Assembly (NCBI RefSeq): GCF_031157315.1
Contig: NZ_JAVIFU010000012.1
Location: forward strand, 62,001-126,000
Source of the DNA: Paenibacillus sp. LHD-38
GTDB taxonomy: Bacteria; Bacillota; Bacilli; Paenibacillales; Paenibacillaceae
Direction: 5' to 3'
Length of the DNA: 64,000 nt
In this document: one piece after another, positions 43,601-51,489 of the stretch
Position numbering within the stretch: the first letter of the stretch is position 1
How the letters are laid out: every line of letters begins with the position of its first letter
Translations under genes and position numbers: made by a program
The notes under the pieces: model-generated
Databases searched by the model: none
What the model saw: only the letters and a program-made list of their open reading frames with translations
What the model was told of the DNA's origin: nothing

Positions 43601-44401
43601 TTGAACCATACGATAATAAATACGGCGAGAGAGATTGCCATTGCAGCAGCCTATGAAGCGGGAAGGCTTGCCAAGGAACGGTTCGGAACTCTTGATAGCT
43701 ACGAGGAAAAGGATGATCACGGGGATATTGTTACCGAAGTTGATCATTTAGCAGAACGCATTATTTTAAATAAAATTCGAGGAGTATTTCCGGATCACAA
43801 GATACGATCTGAGGAGTATGGGGAAAATGATCTTTTGAGCGACTGGATGTGGTTAGTGGATCCGCTTGACGGAACGAATAATTTTGCGGTGGGCATGCCG
43901 CTATTCGGCATTTCGATCACGCTGGCTTATAATCGAAACCCTGTATTGGCAGTTATTTATGAGCCGATGACCGATCGGTTATATGTTTCAAGTTTAGGGG
44001 AAGGCACACGCTGTAATACGCTTCCCGTACTTATGAATCGGGCAAAGGCGTTCAATAAAGCGAGAGTCGGCTGGATCCAAGGCCATGCTGTTCAGAATGA
44101 GCAACGGGCGGTTAAGCTTAGACATTACATAGACGTAAATACGAAACGAATGATGCGGCTTTGGGCGCCGACTCTGCAATGGACGATGCTCGCTAGAGGT
44201 GATTTGGATGCCATCATAGTGTATAACTCGGAAGGCGAGGACCTTTACTCTGGTATTCTTATGGTAAAGGAAGCTGGCGGGGTTATCATTGATTACAGTG
44301 GCGATTCATTTACCGGGATAAACGAACAGCCTTATTTGATTGCATGCCTGCCGGAGCATCAAGCCTATTTTATGAACCTTGTAAAAGAAGGATTGGCATA
44401 G
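43601..44401 (+). CDS. Inositol monophosphatase family phosphatase
   Basis: A 266-residue Mg-dependent phosphatase. Metal-binding motif LVDPLDGTNNFAVG (DPxDGT) and Glu in RSEEYGEND are intact; the second motif near the C-terminus (usually WDxAA) reads EGEDLYSGILMVKEAGG. The true start is probably TTG 43601, 8 nt after AAGGAGG; the ATG at 43583 lies inside that site. Substrates may be inositol phosphate, histidinol phosphate or sugar phosphates. Confidence 0.85.
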   Translation: MNHTIINTAREIAIAAAYEAGRLAKERFGTLDSYEEKDDHGDIVTEVDHLAERIILNKIRGVFPDHKIRSEEYGENDLLSDWMWLVDPLDGTNNFAVGMPLFGISITLAYNRNPVLAVIYEPMTDRLYVSSLGEGTRCNTLPVLMNRAKAFNKARVGWIQGHAVQNEQRAVKLRHYIDVNTKRMMRLWAPTLQWTMLARGDLDAIIVYNSEGEDLYSGILMVKEAGGVIIDYSGDSFTGINEQPYLIACLPEHQAYFMNLVKEGLA

Positions 44402-44428
44402 TATTGAAAGAAAAGAGCGGTGAACGTA

Positions 44429-44908
44429 ATGGTTGAAGTTAGGACGGAAATATTTATTAAGGCTCCAATTGAGGTTTGTTTCGATTTGGCCCGCGATATC
44501 GATATACATACAAGAACGGTTTGGAAGCATACCCGTGAGCAAGCGGTAGCCGGCGTGACGTCCGGCCGAATTAATGGAGGGGAACTCGTCACGTTTGAAG
44601 CGACGCATTTTGGGATTAGGCAAAGGCTGACCTCGAAAATAACGGAGTTTAACGCCCCGTACTTATTTGTAGACGAAACGCAAAAAGGAGCCTTTAAAAG
44701 CTTAAAGCATGTTCATCGATTTGAGAAACAAGGTGCAGGTACGCTTATGACTGATACATTGCGCTTTGAGGCGCCGCTTGGTTTTTTGGGCTGGTTGGTA
44801 GAACGTCTTGTTTTGAGACATTACATGAGGAGGTTTCTGGAGCATCGCAATGAGCAATTAAAGCAATTAGCCGAGCAGGAACCGTTGCCTGTATATTGGA
44901 TGGTTTGA
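44429..44908 (+). CDS. SRPBCC (START-like) family protein
   Basis: A 159-residue protein of the polyketide-cyclase/CoxG-like SRPBCC superfamily: EVRTEIFIKAPIEVCFDLARDID opening, GGELVTFEATHFGIRQRLTSKI strands and the C-terminal helix LVERLVLRHYMRRFLEHRN. These helix-grip proteins bind hydrophobic ligands. ATG 44429 or GTG 44420 may start it. It begins 27 bp after the IMPase-like gene and probably belongs to its operon. Confidence 0.8.
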   Translation: MVEVRTEIFIKAPIEVCFDLARDIDIHTRTVWKHTREQAVAGVTSGRINGGELVTFEATHFGIRQRLTSKITEFNAPYLFVDETQKGAFKSLKHVHRFEKQGAGTLMTDTLRFEAPLGFLGWLVERLVLRHYMRRFLEHRNEQLKQLAEQEPLPVYWMV

Positions 44909-44973
44909 AATTGTATCGCATAATATAAGGAAGAAGCTTAGGGGTAGTGCTCTGCCCGGTTAGGAGAGACATC

Positions 44974-45705
44974 ATGGTAGAAGCACTCATAGGAAGCTTT
45001 ATCTCGGCAATGGCAACCGTACTAGGAGCGGTACCGCTGCTATTTGTAAAAAGCCTTTCCGAGAAATGGAAGGATGTACTTATCGCCTTTACCGCCGGAA
45101 TTATGGTTTCGGCTTCTACGTTTGGTCTATTGCCGCAAGCATTGAAGGAATCAGGAATCATTCCGTTAACTTTAGGGCTGTTAATCGGCGTCATCGCGCT
45201 TGATCTGTTGGAGAAAAACATACCTCATATCGATATCGAGCAGAAAAGGGGGATATCATCCTTTGACAGCAAGTCGCTGCTCGTTATTTTCGCATTGTTC
45301 ATACACAATATTCCGGAAGGACTGAGTACGGGTTTTAGCTACGCTAGCGCGAATGGCGGACTTGGTCCCATGGTAGCCATTGCTATCGGTGCGCAAAATA
45401 TACCGGAAGGACTGGTATTGGCCATTTTCCTCATTCATTCAAAGGTAAGCAAGCTGAAGCTGATGCTTATCGTTACCTTGACTGGACTAATGGAAGTAGT
45501 ATCTGCGATCGTGGGTTATTTTGCCGCAAGCTATATATCGGGACTGATTGGTTATGGGTTAGCTTTCGCATCAGGAGCCATGCTGTTCATCGTATATAAA
45601 GAGCTTATTCCAGAAACCCATGGACACGGCTACGAACGGTCGGCGACGTATTCTTTTATCATTGGTTTGCTTATTATGATTTATATTAGCTTTTATTTTG
45701 GTTAA
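44974..45705 (+). CDS. ZIP-family divalent metal transporter
   Basis: A 243-residue, eight-helix ZIP protein. The two conserved metal-binding helices show HNIPEGLSTGFSYAS and QNIPEGLVLAIFL, the ZupT/GufA pattern. The short His-poor loop between helices 3 and 4 suggests no cytosolic metal buffer. AGGAGA lies 6 nt before ATG 44974. Probably imports zinc or other divalent cations. A terminator follows. Confidence 0.92.
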   Translation: MVEALIGSFISAMATVLGAVPLLFVKSLSEKWKDVLIAFTAGIMVSASTFGLLPQALKESGIIPLTLGLLIGVIALDLLEKNIPHIDIEQKRGISSFDSKSLLVIFALFIHNIPEGLSTGFSYASANGGLGPMVAIAIGAQNIPEGLVLAIFLIHSKVSKLKLMLIVTLTGLMEVVSAIVGYFAASYISGLIGYGLAFASGAMLFIVYKELIPETHGHGYERSATYSFIIGLLIMIYISFYFG

Positions 45706-45734
45706 TGGTTACAAAATAAGGTTTCATTATCGTA

Positions 45735-45769
45735 AAGAAGCACATCTTTTTTGCTGCTTCTTGGTTTTT
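45735..45769 (+). terminator. Terminator after ZIP transporter
   Basis: Arms AAGAAGCA and TGCTTCTT with a 12-nt loop, then GGTTTTT. Confidence 0.75.
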
Positions 45770-45818
45770 CTCCCTTTGTTCGTTTACAATATACGATAGT
45801 AGAGGGAGGTATCATGAC

Positions 45819-46785
45819 ATGTCAAAGAGAAACAGGATGCTGCTGGACGTAGATACTGGCATTGATGATGCTTTAGCGATTTTATATGCATTGCTCTCGC
45901 CACAGATAAAAGTAGAAGGCATTACGACCGGATTCGGTAATACGGATGTTGTACAAGCCACGGAGAATACGCTGCGTGTCATTCAAGTTGCGGATTGCGG
46001 CTATGAGGTGCCTGTAGCAATAGGGGCTTCAGGACCTCTAAACCGGGTATTTCCAGGGGCTGTTCCACATATTCATGGCCATAACGGGATTGGCGATGCG
46101 GTCTTGCCGGCTTCACCTCATCAACCTGTGAAGGAATCCGCCGCGGAGTTCATCGTGCAGAAGGTAAACGAGGCACCGGGTGAGCTTATTTTTGGTAACG
46201 GTGGGGAGATTAACGAATCTGGCATTAGCTTTGCAGCTTGATCCATCCATATCATCTAAATTTAAAAAAGTTGTTATTATGGGCGGTACGGTATTTGCCC
46301 CTGGTAATATTACGCCCGTGAGCGAAGCTAATTTGTATGGAGATCCGGAGGCTGCCGCTCTCGTTTTTGAGTCGGATCTTCCTATAACGATAGTGGGACT
46401 TGACGTCACGCAGCAAACTCGTTTAACGAAGAGCCATATGCAGTATTTATCTCGTGAGGTCGCTGCGGACAAGCGCGAAATATTTAACTTCCTGGACGCT
46501 GCATTAGAGTGTTATTTTGATTTTTACGCCTTCTCTAATCATTTTGAAGGGGAGTGCCCTATGCATGATCCGTTGGCGGTAATCGTAGCGGTTAACCCGA
46601 CGCTTGTGCATGTGGAAACGATGAACGCAGTCGTAGATTGCGGAATCGGCTTCACCGCGGGTATGATCATCACGGATCGCAGAGTTCGATCTGTCGTTGG
46701 CCGGCCCGTAGATATCTGTTTAGAGGTTGATAAAGAAAAAGCGATTGCAGAGCTGCTATCTGTATTTACAAAAGGGGAAAGATAA
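45819..46785 (+). pseudogene. Nucleoside hydrolase, frameshifted
   Basis: An inosine/uridine-preferring nucleoside hydrolase split by a +1 shift. The first frame (45819-46241) holds the Ca-binding LLDVDTGIDDALAI and the PHIHGHNGIG block. The second (to 46785) continues VTVGRLTNLALALQLDP, VVIMGGTVF, ANLYGDPEAA and the C-terminal MHDPLAV histidine/aspartate. Removing one T from the five-T run at 46189-46193 restores ELILVTVGRLTNLA, the family sequence. It could be a real inactivation or a base-call error in the homopolymer. Confidence 0.85.
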
Positions 46786-46788
46786 TCG

Positions 46789-47301
46789 ATGGAAAAAAGA
46801 TTCTCACGCGAATCAAAATGCTATAAAACAGCAAGGGTATTTCCGCCGGACGTCAATAATCACAATACTTTATTCGGCGGCAAATTAATGGCTTATATCG
46901 ATGATATAGCGTCGATTGCGGCGACAAAGCATTGCCGGCGTTCCGTTGTAACGGCATCAACGGACTCCGTAGATTTCTTGCATCCCATTCGTCCTTCGGA
47001 TTCAGTATGCTTAGAATCCTTCGTTACATGGACGGGACGCACCTCCGTAGAGGTGTTTGTGAAGGTGATCAAAGAAGATTTGCTCAGCGGAGAACGCAAG
47101 GTAGCTGCCACATCCTTTTTAACTTTTGTTGCGCTTGATGAGAATCGCAAGCCTGTACCCGTACCGCTCGTCGTACCGGAGACGGAAGAAGAGCTTAAGC
47201 TGTTCGAAACAGCTCCGCACCGTGCGGAAATGCGTAAGATAAGAAGAGACGAGAGTAAAAAATTCGCGGGATTTCTGACGGTTAAGCATCCATGGGACTG
47301 A
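46789..47301 (+). CDS. Acyl-CoA thioesterase (YkhA-like hotdog)
   Basis: A 170-residue hotdog-fold thioesterase. VFPPDVNNHNTLFGGKLMAYIDDIASIAATKH contains the catalytic Asn/Asp helix, and VDFLHPIRPSD and GRTSVEVFVKV are typical of the YkhA/BFIT group that hydrolyses medium to long acyl-CoA. It starts 3 bp after the nucleoside hydrolase reading frame and likely shares its promoter. Confidence 0.9.
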   Translation: MEKRFSRESKCYKTARVFPPDVNNHNTLFGGKLMAYIDDIASIAATKHCRRSVVTASTDSVDFLHPIRPSDSVCLESFVTWTGRTSVEVFVKVIKEDLLSGERKVAATSFLTFVALDENRKPVPVPLVVPETEEELKLFETAPHRAEMRKIRRDESKKFAGFLTVKHPWD

Positions 47302-47377
47302 TGAGTTCTCTTCTATTGATGTTAAATGAGGTTTTTTTAGCTGTTTTTGATCAAAAAATGGCGAAAACCCGGGAATG

Positions 47378-47391
47378 AGAACAAATGTTCT
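47378..47391. promoter_or_regulatory. LexA-like box 1
   Basis: AGAACAAATGTTCT fits GAAC-N4-GTTC of Gram-positive LexA (DinR) operators. No promoter hexamers in good register are seen around it. Confidence 0.45.
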
Positions 47392-47529
47392 GATTTGTTT
47401 TATGAAGAAAAACGTATATAACTTGTAATGATGGTAAAATTTACATATCATGCGAATCAACTTCTTTATTAAGCATAAAAATTATGAAATCGCTTGTTGA
47501 TATCGGCTAATTATTGAAAAATGCCCTTT

Positions 47530-47558
47530 TTGCGATACGGGAACAAATGTTCTATTTT
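47530..47558 (+). promoter_or_regulatory. Promoter with LexA-like box 2
   Basis: TTGCGA (47530-47535), 17-bp spacer, TATTTT (47553-47558); GGAACAAATGTTCT lies in the spacer. This would give LexA-repressed rightward transcription from about 47565 into the 3' end of the minus-strand 46-codon gene. Confidence 0.4.
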
Positions 47559-47564
47559 GGTTTA

Positions 47565-47630
47565 TTTGTAAGGGCAGCTCCTGTTAGGGGCTGCCCTTGC
47601 TGCATATTAGCAGCTCTTATTGTTGTTTTT
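47565..47630 (+). ncRNA. Candidate short LexA-controlled RNA
   Basis: Starting at the expected +1 of the promoter at 47530, the sequence forms AAGGGCAGC/GCTGCCCTT (47570-47598) and then GCTGC-ATATTA-GCAGC (47599-47614) followed by a T-rich tract to 47630. That is the shape of a 65-nt transcript with its own terminator, antisense to the end of the gene at 47607-47747. Inference only. Confidence 0.22.
47570..47598 (-). terminator. Stem-loop after 46-codon gene
   Basis: Perfect 9-bp GC-rich arms AAGGGCAGC/GCTGCCCTT lie 8 bp beyond the minus-strand stop at 47607. The T run on that strand is poor, so termination may be partial. Confidence 0.4.
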
Positions 47631-47747
47631 GTTCGATTTCTTAGGAATCGATTCGTCATCCCGGCTCATTTTGTCGCCGAATTGTTCAAGCCGGGAGGGA
47701 CTTGCAGCTGGACCATCATTATCGGGCTTATTGTTTCTTCCTGTCAC
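47607..47747 (-). CDS. Small hydrophilic protein, 46 residues
   Basis: Short minus-strand gene: GGAGG then 8 nt and a GTG at 47747, TAA at 47609-47607. The product starts MTGRNNKPDNDGPAASPSRL, contains EQFGDKMSRDDESIPKKS and ends in an Asn/Lys-rich KNNNKSC. The composition is strongly hydrophilic and disorder-prone, like small spore or stress proteins, but I recognise no named family. The excellent ribosome binding site and the compact stop plus stem-loop argue for a real gene. Confidence 0.6.
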   Translation of the reverse strand: MTGRNNKPDNDGPAASPSRLEQFGDKMSRDDESIPKKSNKNNNKSC

Positions 47748-47829
47748 TTTAATCACCTCCAGCAAGTATAGGGTGAGCAGCAAACATACATTTCATACTT
47801 GCTATCTATAGAGCGCCATATGTTCTCAC

Positions 47830-47866
47830 TTGAAATGAGATTTTGACTACACTATAATATGTAGTG
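47830..47866 (+). promoter_or_regulatory. blaI promoter with BlaI-type operator
   Basis: TTGAAA (47830-47835), 17-bp spacer, TATAAT (47853-47858). The dyad CACTA-N7-TAGTG (47850-47866), a form of the BlaI/MecI TACTACA-TGTAGTA operator, covers the -10 box, so the gene should be autorepressed. Confidence 0.7.
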
Positions 47867-47879
47867 AAAGGGGAGACCC

Positions 47880-48299
47880 ATGGATATAAAAAACTTTAAA
47901 TACGGTGAAGTCGGCTTAAACCGATTTTTTGGTTCTTTGGAAGCCAAGATTATGGACATTCTATGGGAAGCTGAGGAGCTGAGCATTAAAGAAGTCCAGC
48001 TTCGTTTGGAGAAGGAAAAGCAAATTAATTTTAATACGGTTATGACCGTTATGAACCGCTTATTAGAAAAAGGCATTTTACAAAAAAGATCAAAAGGCAG
48101 GCTATCGCTCTTCCGCCCCGTCGAATCGAAGGATGTGTTCATTGAGCAGCAATCCAAACGTTTAACCGAAAACCTAATGGACGAGTTTGGCGGCGTAGTC
48201 ATCAATCATATGATAGATGCCCTTAAAGACGTCGATCAATCTTTGCTTGATAAACTTGAACAAAAAATTCAGCAATTAAAAAAGGACAAACCGTCATGA
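47880..48299 (+). CDS. blaI: BlaI/MecI/CopY-family repressor
   Basis: A 139-residue winged-helix regulator. GSLEAKIMDILWEAEELSIKEVQLRL forms the N-terminal helices and NFNTVMTVMNRLLEKGILQKRSKGRLSLFRPV the recognition helix and wing, in the family order. The C-terminal helix mediates dimerisation and in relatives carries a cleavage site used by BlaR1-type proteases. Its stop overlaps the M56 peptidase start by 4 bp. Operators lie before this gene and before the gene at 49208. Confidence 0.9.
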   Translation: MDIKNFKYGEVGLNRFFGSLEAKIMDILWEAEELSIKEVQLRLEKEKQINFNTVMTVMNRLLEKGILQKRSKGRLSLFRPVESKDVFIEQQSKRLTENLMDEFGGVVINHMIDALKDVDQSLLDKLEQKIQQLKKDKPS

Positions 48300-49153
48300 G
48301 ATGGAAGCGGAAGTCCACTGCGATAATGGCTGTAAGTTTCTTCATCGCTATTTTGGTCTGGAGCCAGATGGGAATGTATTTAGCTCATCTCCTGTTCGAC
48401 GTAAACGTAAAAGTGAATTTTTTTAAGTTTTGCATCAGTTTATTTAAAGAGAATTCCTTGTATTATTTTTTAGTTATTACTTTTCTGAACTCCTTAATCG
48501 CTTATGCTATTGTAATTACATGCCTGAAGCTAACCCAGCAATACGTGCTCTCTAGACGGTTTAAAACGAGACTGATGTCGCTTCGAAATATCGTTCTGAC
48601 GGCGAATATCATTCAAGATTTTCAGCCTCTCAATCAGAACATAATTGTTATCGATCACGATCGTGCCATGGCGTTTACGGTGGGATTCAGAAGGCCGTTA
48701 GTCGTGCTGTCCAGCGGGTTAGTCGAGATGCTTGACCAGGAAGAGCTGGAAGCGGTTATTGCACATGAAGCGTTCCATCAATCGCATTACGATTCTCTGA
48801 AAATATTTCTACTGCAGCTAATCTCCCAATCGCTATGGTTTATTCCAATAACGAAATGGACTTATCGGAATTTTAAGCTGATTAGCGAGCTGCTTGCAGA
48901 CGAATATGCTGTTCAGAAAACAGGCTCAGAGCTCGGTCTCGGAAGCGCATTACTAAAGCTTATAAAAAAAGGATTCAGCGATAATCCTACACCGGTATTA
49001 GTTTATTTTTCCGACGGGGCAGTCAATTACAGATTGCAGCAGCTCGTCGATCCGAATCAAGTGATTCCTGTTCGTTTAGGAATGATTTCTATTGTGATTT
49101 CTATACATGTTCTGCTCTTATTTATGGGCATGATTGTATTAGCCGTCACATAG
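48296..49153 (+). CDS. M56-family membrane metallopeptidase (BlaR1-like core)
   Basis: A 285-residue membrane protease. Three N-terminal helices are followed by the zinc site VIAHEAFHQSHYDSL (HExxH) and downstream LLADEYAVQ with the third ligand glutamate, then a C-terminal helix (VIPVRLGMISIVISIHVLLLFMGMIVLAV). It matches the protease half of BlaR1/MecR1, but lacks the extracellular penicillin-binding sensor domain of about 240 residues. With BlaI it forms a de-repression module whose inducer would have to be sensed by the membrane segment itself or by a partner. Confidence 0.87.
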   Translation: MRWKRKSTAIMAVSFFIAILVWSQMGMYLAHLLFDVNVKVNFFKFCISLFKENSLYYFLVITFLNSLIAYAIVITCLKLTQQYVLSRRFKTRLMSLRNIVLTANIIQDFQPLNQNIIVIDHDRAMAFTVGFRRPLVVLSSGLVEMLDQEELEAVIAHEAFHQSHYDSLKIFLLQLISQSLWFIPITKWTYRNFKLISELLADEYAVQKTGSELGLGSALLKLIKKGFSDNPTPVLVYFSDGAVNYRLQQLVDPNQVIPVRLGMISIVISIHVLLLFMGMIVLAVT

Positions 49154-49167
49154 TTTTTTACCATTAT

Positions 49168-49186
49168 ACACTACATAATGTAGTGT
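49168..49186. promoter_or_regulatory. Second BlaI-type operator
   Basis: ACACTACA-TAA-TGTAGTGT is a perfect 8-bp-arm palindrome and matches the site before blaI. It lies 22 bp upstream of the DUF3105 gene start, so that gene probably has its own BlaI-controlled promoter. Confidence 0.7.
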
Positions 49187-49207
49187 CAGGAGCGTGTGGA
49201 TAATTTT

Positions 49208-49942
49208 ATGAATGATCATATGTTAATACATCAGCAATCGGGTTCTTCTTACTTTTTACTTTATACGGCAGCCATTATTTTGGTCATGGCGCTGCTTGGC
49301 TATTGGTTTGCATCCAAATGGAATAAGGAAAATACGAGCAAGCTAAAGAAGGAGCAGAAAGCAGCTTTAAAACAAAAAACAAAAAAAATGCGTTGGGCAG
49401 CGCATCTGCTTTTGAGCATATCTGTCATTGTCGCAATCGTACACTTTGCTAAGGATCTAGGAAAAGAATTCGATGTAGACACTTTGAATCTAAAAGCAGA
49501 CATTGATGTAACCGACGACAAAAATTACGGATCGGAGCATTCGGATGATCCCGTTTCCTATGAAATGAAAATTCCTACCTCAGGGACGCATAGTCCACAT
49601 GATTTGAAATTTGGCTTTTATACGGAAAAACCGTCAAACGAGATGCTCGTTCATAATTTAGAGCATGGCGATATCATTATTTATTACCGTCCCGGAGCAG
49701 ATTCAAAGATTATTGAGCAGCTGAAATATTTTGTGAACTTTAGAGAAGCGGGGGCCGGAATATTAGCCGTGCCAAATGAAGATATCCCCGCCGGTAAAGA
49801 GGTCGTCGTCACAGCATGGACCAAATCGATGGAGCTGGCCGAATACGATGAGACGAAAATTGCTACGTTCATTTATGACTATATTAATGAAGGGCCTGAG
49901 AAAATTCCCGCACAAATTCGTAGAGGCGGAGGTACGATGTAG
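49208..49942 (+). CDS. Membrane-anchored DUF3105 protein
   Basis: About 244 residues. Two membrane segments (about 15-35 and 62-80) are separated by a basic stretch (KKEQKAALKQKTKKM) and followed by an extracytoplasmic DUF3105 domain with EMKIPTSGTHSPHDL and MLVHNLEHGDIIIYY. Its conserved histidines look like metal ligands. AGGAG at 49188-49192 is 3 nt from GTG 49196 and 15 nt from ATG 49208, so the exact start is unsure. Function is unknown; the operator ties it to the BlaI/M56 pair. Confidence 0.75.
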   Translation: MNDHMLIHQQSGSSYFLLYTAAIILVMALLGYWFASKWNKENTSKLKKEQKAALKQKTKKMRWAAHLLLSISVIVAIVHFAKDLGKEFDVDTLNLKADIDVTDDKNYGSEHSDDPVSYEMKIPTSGTHSPHDLKFGFYTEKPSNEMLVHNLEHGDIIIYYRPGADSKIIEQLKYFVNFREAGAGILAVPNEDIPAGKEVVVTAWTKSMELAEYDETKIATFIYDYINEGPEKIPAQIRRGGGTM

Positions 49943-49964
49943 ACCGGACAGCAGTCATAAAGCT

Positions 49965-50006
49965 AAGCATAACCAAACTGATAACTACAGTTTGGTTATG
50001 CTTTTT
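49965..50006 (+). terminator. Terminator after DUF3105 gene
   Basis: Perfect 16-bp arms AAGCATAACCAAACTG/CAGTTTGGTTATGCTT with a 7-nt loop and T run. Confidence 0.9.
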
Positions 50007-50160
50007 TATACTCTAGAAAGTAGAATTCATGCTATGTAAAGGGCAGAATAGTTGAACTGAATTGTAAAATTTTATATAATAAAAATGCAAAAATACTATT
50101 GAAGTGTTTCGAAAAGCAATGAATTATATACAAAATTAGAAGAATGGAGATGATTAACAA

Positions 50161-50538
50161 ATGATTAATAAAATCGGTCAAATTATGTTATATGTGAATG
50201 ACCAAGATGAGTCATTGAAATTTTGGACAGAAAAAGCAGGGTTTCGCTTAGTTGCTGAGGAAAAAAACGAGTATATCAGATGGATTGAAATTGCTCCAAC
50301 AAACGAAGCGCAAACGAGTATCGTACTCCACAATAAGGAACTAATTGCTAAAATGCAGCCAGAATTAAATCTCAATACGCCTTCGTTATTGTTTTTCTCG
50401 GAAGAACTCGATACCTTATATCAAGATTTTACAGACAAAAATATCACAGTCGGAGAACTTGTAAATATGCCTCATGGAAGAGTGTTCAACTTCGCTGATA
50501 ATGAAGGTAACTACTTTGCGGTTATGGAAAAAAAGTAA
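50161..50538 (+). CDS. VOC-family protein (glyoxalase fold)
   Basis: A 125-residue vicinal-oxygen-chelate protein: IGQIMLYVNDQDESLKFWTEKAGF opening, RWIEIAP strand, a SLLFFSEELDTLYQDF linker and a C-terminal VFNFADNEGNYFAVME. It lies in notably AT-rich sequence (50.0-51.4 kb) compared with the flanks, which may indicate recent acquisition. Role unknown. Confidence 0.85.
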   Translation: MINKIGQIMLYVNDQDESLKFWTEKAGFRLVAEEKNEYIRWIEIAPTNEAQTSIVLHNKELIAKMQPELNLNTPSLLFFSEELDTLYQDFTDKNITVGELVNMPHGRVFNFADNEGNYFAVMEKK

Positions 50539-50575
50539 TCACTTAATTAAGAAAAAACATTTTATAGCTGAACAG

Positions 50576-50613
50576 AAAAAGAAGCAGTCTGCTACGGCAG
50601 CTGTTTCTTTTTT
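50576..50613 (+). terminator. Terminator after VOC gene
   Basis: Arms AAAGAAGCAG and CTGTTTCTTT (one mismatch) with an inner perfect CTGC-TACG-GCAG hairpin, followed by T residues. Confidence 0.75.
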
Positions 50614-51000
50614 ATAATAAGCTAACTGTCAGGAAATGCGTGTCGGGAATGTAAATAACAATCACCTGTAATAAAGATGGATTTGAACATAGAGGAGCAG
50701 TTAGCCTAAGGCATCTGCTTCTTATTTTATTGAATATAACTATTTGGCAGTCACCATGCTTAGTAATAATAATTAACGATAATAAAGCATTTGTATACAA
50801 ATTGACAAAGAGCCCCCTTTTAACCATTGCATACGTTCTGTATCTGCTAATATAATTTTACACAAATGTTCATTAATGTATTTAGGTTTATTAATTTTTT
50901 GAAGTTTAGGCTCTTTTACCGAATTAGCTGCTGACTCAATTTTTCAAAGCTGTACGTCTTCTAAAATCAACAGAGATGTAACGAAAGAGAGGAATACAAA
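50614..51000. other. AT-rich gap with widely spaced inverted repeat
   Basis: No credible gene in about 390 bp. A perfect 8-bp inverted repeat GCTAACTG (50621-50628) and CAGTTAGC (50698-50705) is separated by 69 bp. A GAGAGG site lies directly before the gene at 51001. Confidence 0.35.
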
Positions 51001-51330
51001 ATGTCAAATAATAAAGAACTTACAGCCGCACAAAGAATGATAGGTGATTTTTTGCCGAAAATCGTAGAATTGACCGATGATGTTTTATTCGGGGATATAT
51101 GGGAGCGTAAAGAGCTTTCTCCACGTGACCGCAGTTTAATAACCGTATCAAACTTAATAACTAGCGGAAATACGGAACAACTGGGATTTCATTTGAGAAA
51201 AGCGAAAGAAAACGGTATTTCGGAAGAAGAGCTAAAAGAAGTATTTATCCATCTTGCTTTTTACGCTGGATGGCCAAAGTCGATGTCCGCAATTATGGTT
51301 GCAAAAGAAGTGTTTTCGAAAGACTCATAG
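51001..51330 (+). CDS. Carboxymuconolactone decarboxylase family protein
   Basis: A 109-residue all-helical protein of the AhpD/CMD superfamily. IWERKELSPRDRSLITVSNLITSGNTEQLGFHLRKAKENG and HLAFYAGWPKSMSAIMVAKEVF match gamma-carboxymuconolactone decarboxylases; the redox CxxC of AhpD is absent. Small homologues often accompany aldo-keto reductases and alcohol dehydrogenases, as here. GAGAGG precedes the ATG. Confidence 0.85.
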   Translation: MSNNKELTAAQRMIGDFLPKIVELTDDVLFGDIWERKELSPRDRSLITVSNLITSGNTEQLGFHLRKAKENGISEEELKEVFIHLAFYAGWPKSMSAIMVAKEVFSKDS

Positions 51331-51383
51331 AAATCACTTGACGCGCCAAGCTTGGTAATCTAAAAAGCTGTCTAAAATTAATG

Positions 51384-51414
51384 TTGACTTGGAGTTAACT
51401 CCAGACTGTAAACT
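51384..51414 (+). promoter_or_regulatory. MerR-type promoter 1
   Basis: TTGACT (51384-51389) and TAAACT (51409-51414) are separated by 19 bp that contain the dyad TTGGAGTTAACTCCAG. A stretched 19-bp spacer with a GGAGT/ACTCC palindrome is typical of promoters activated by MerR-family regulators (AdhR, CueR). Confidence 0.8.
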
Positions 51415-51489
51415 GCTTAATACAACCAGAGTGAGGAGGAATATGGTAATAGTTTATCTTCCAATAAAATTAGAGGAGCGTATCGACGA

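Larger units (their letters stand above)
47302..47606 (+). other. Non-coding region with paired LexA-like boxes
   Basis: About 305 bp, AT-rich in the middle, without a credible gene on either strand. Two GAACAAATGTTC dyads lie at 47378-47391 and 47540-47553. The remainder shows no ribosome binding site that precedes a longer frame. Confidence 0.5.

Noticed and set aside
47514..47771. 85-codon plus-strand frame
   Set aside because: Cysteine-rich, without a start site, and antisense to the better supported 46-codon gene.
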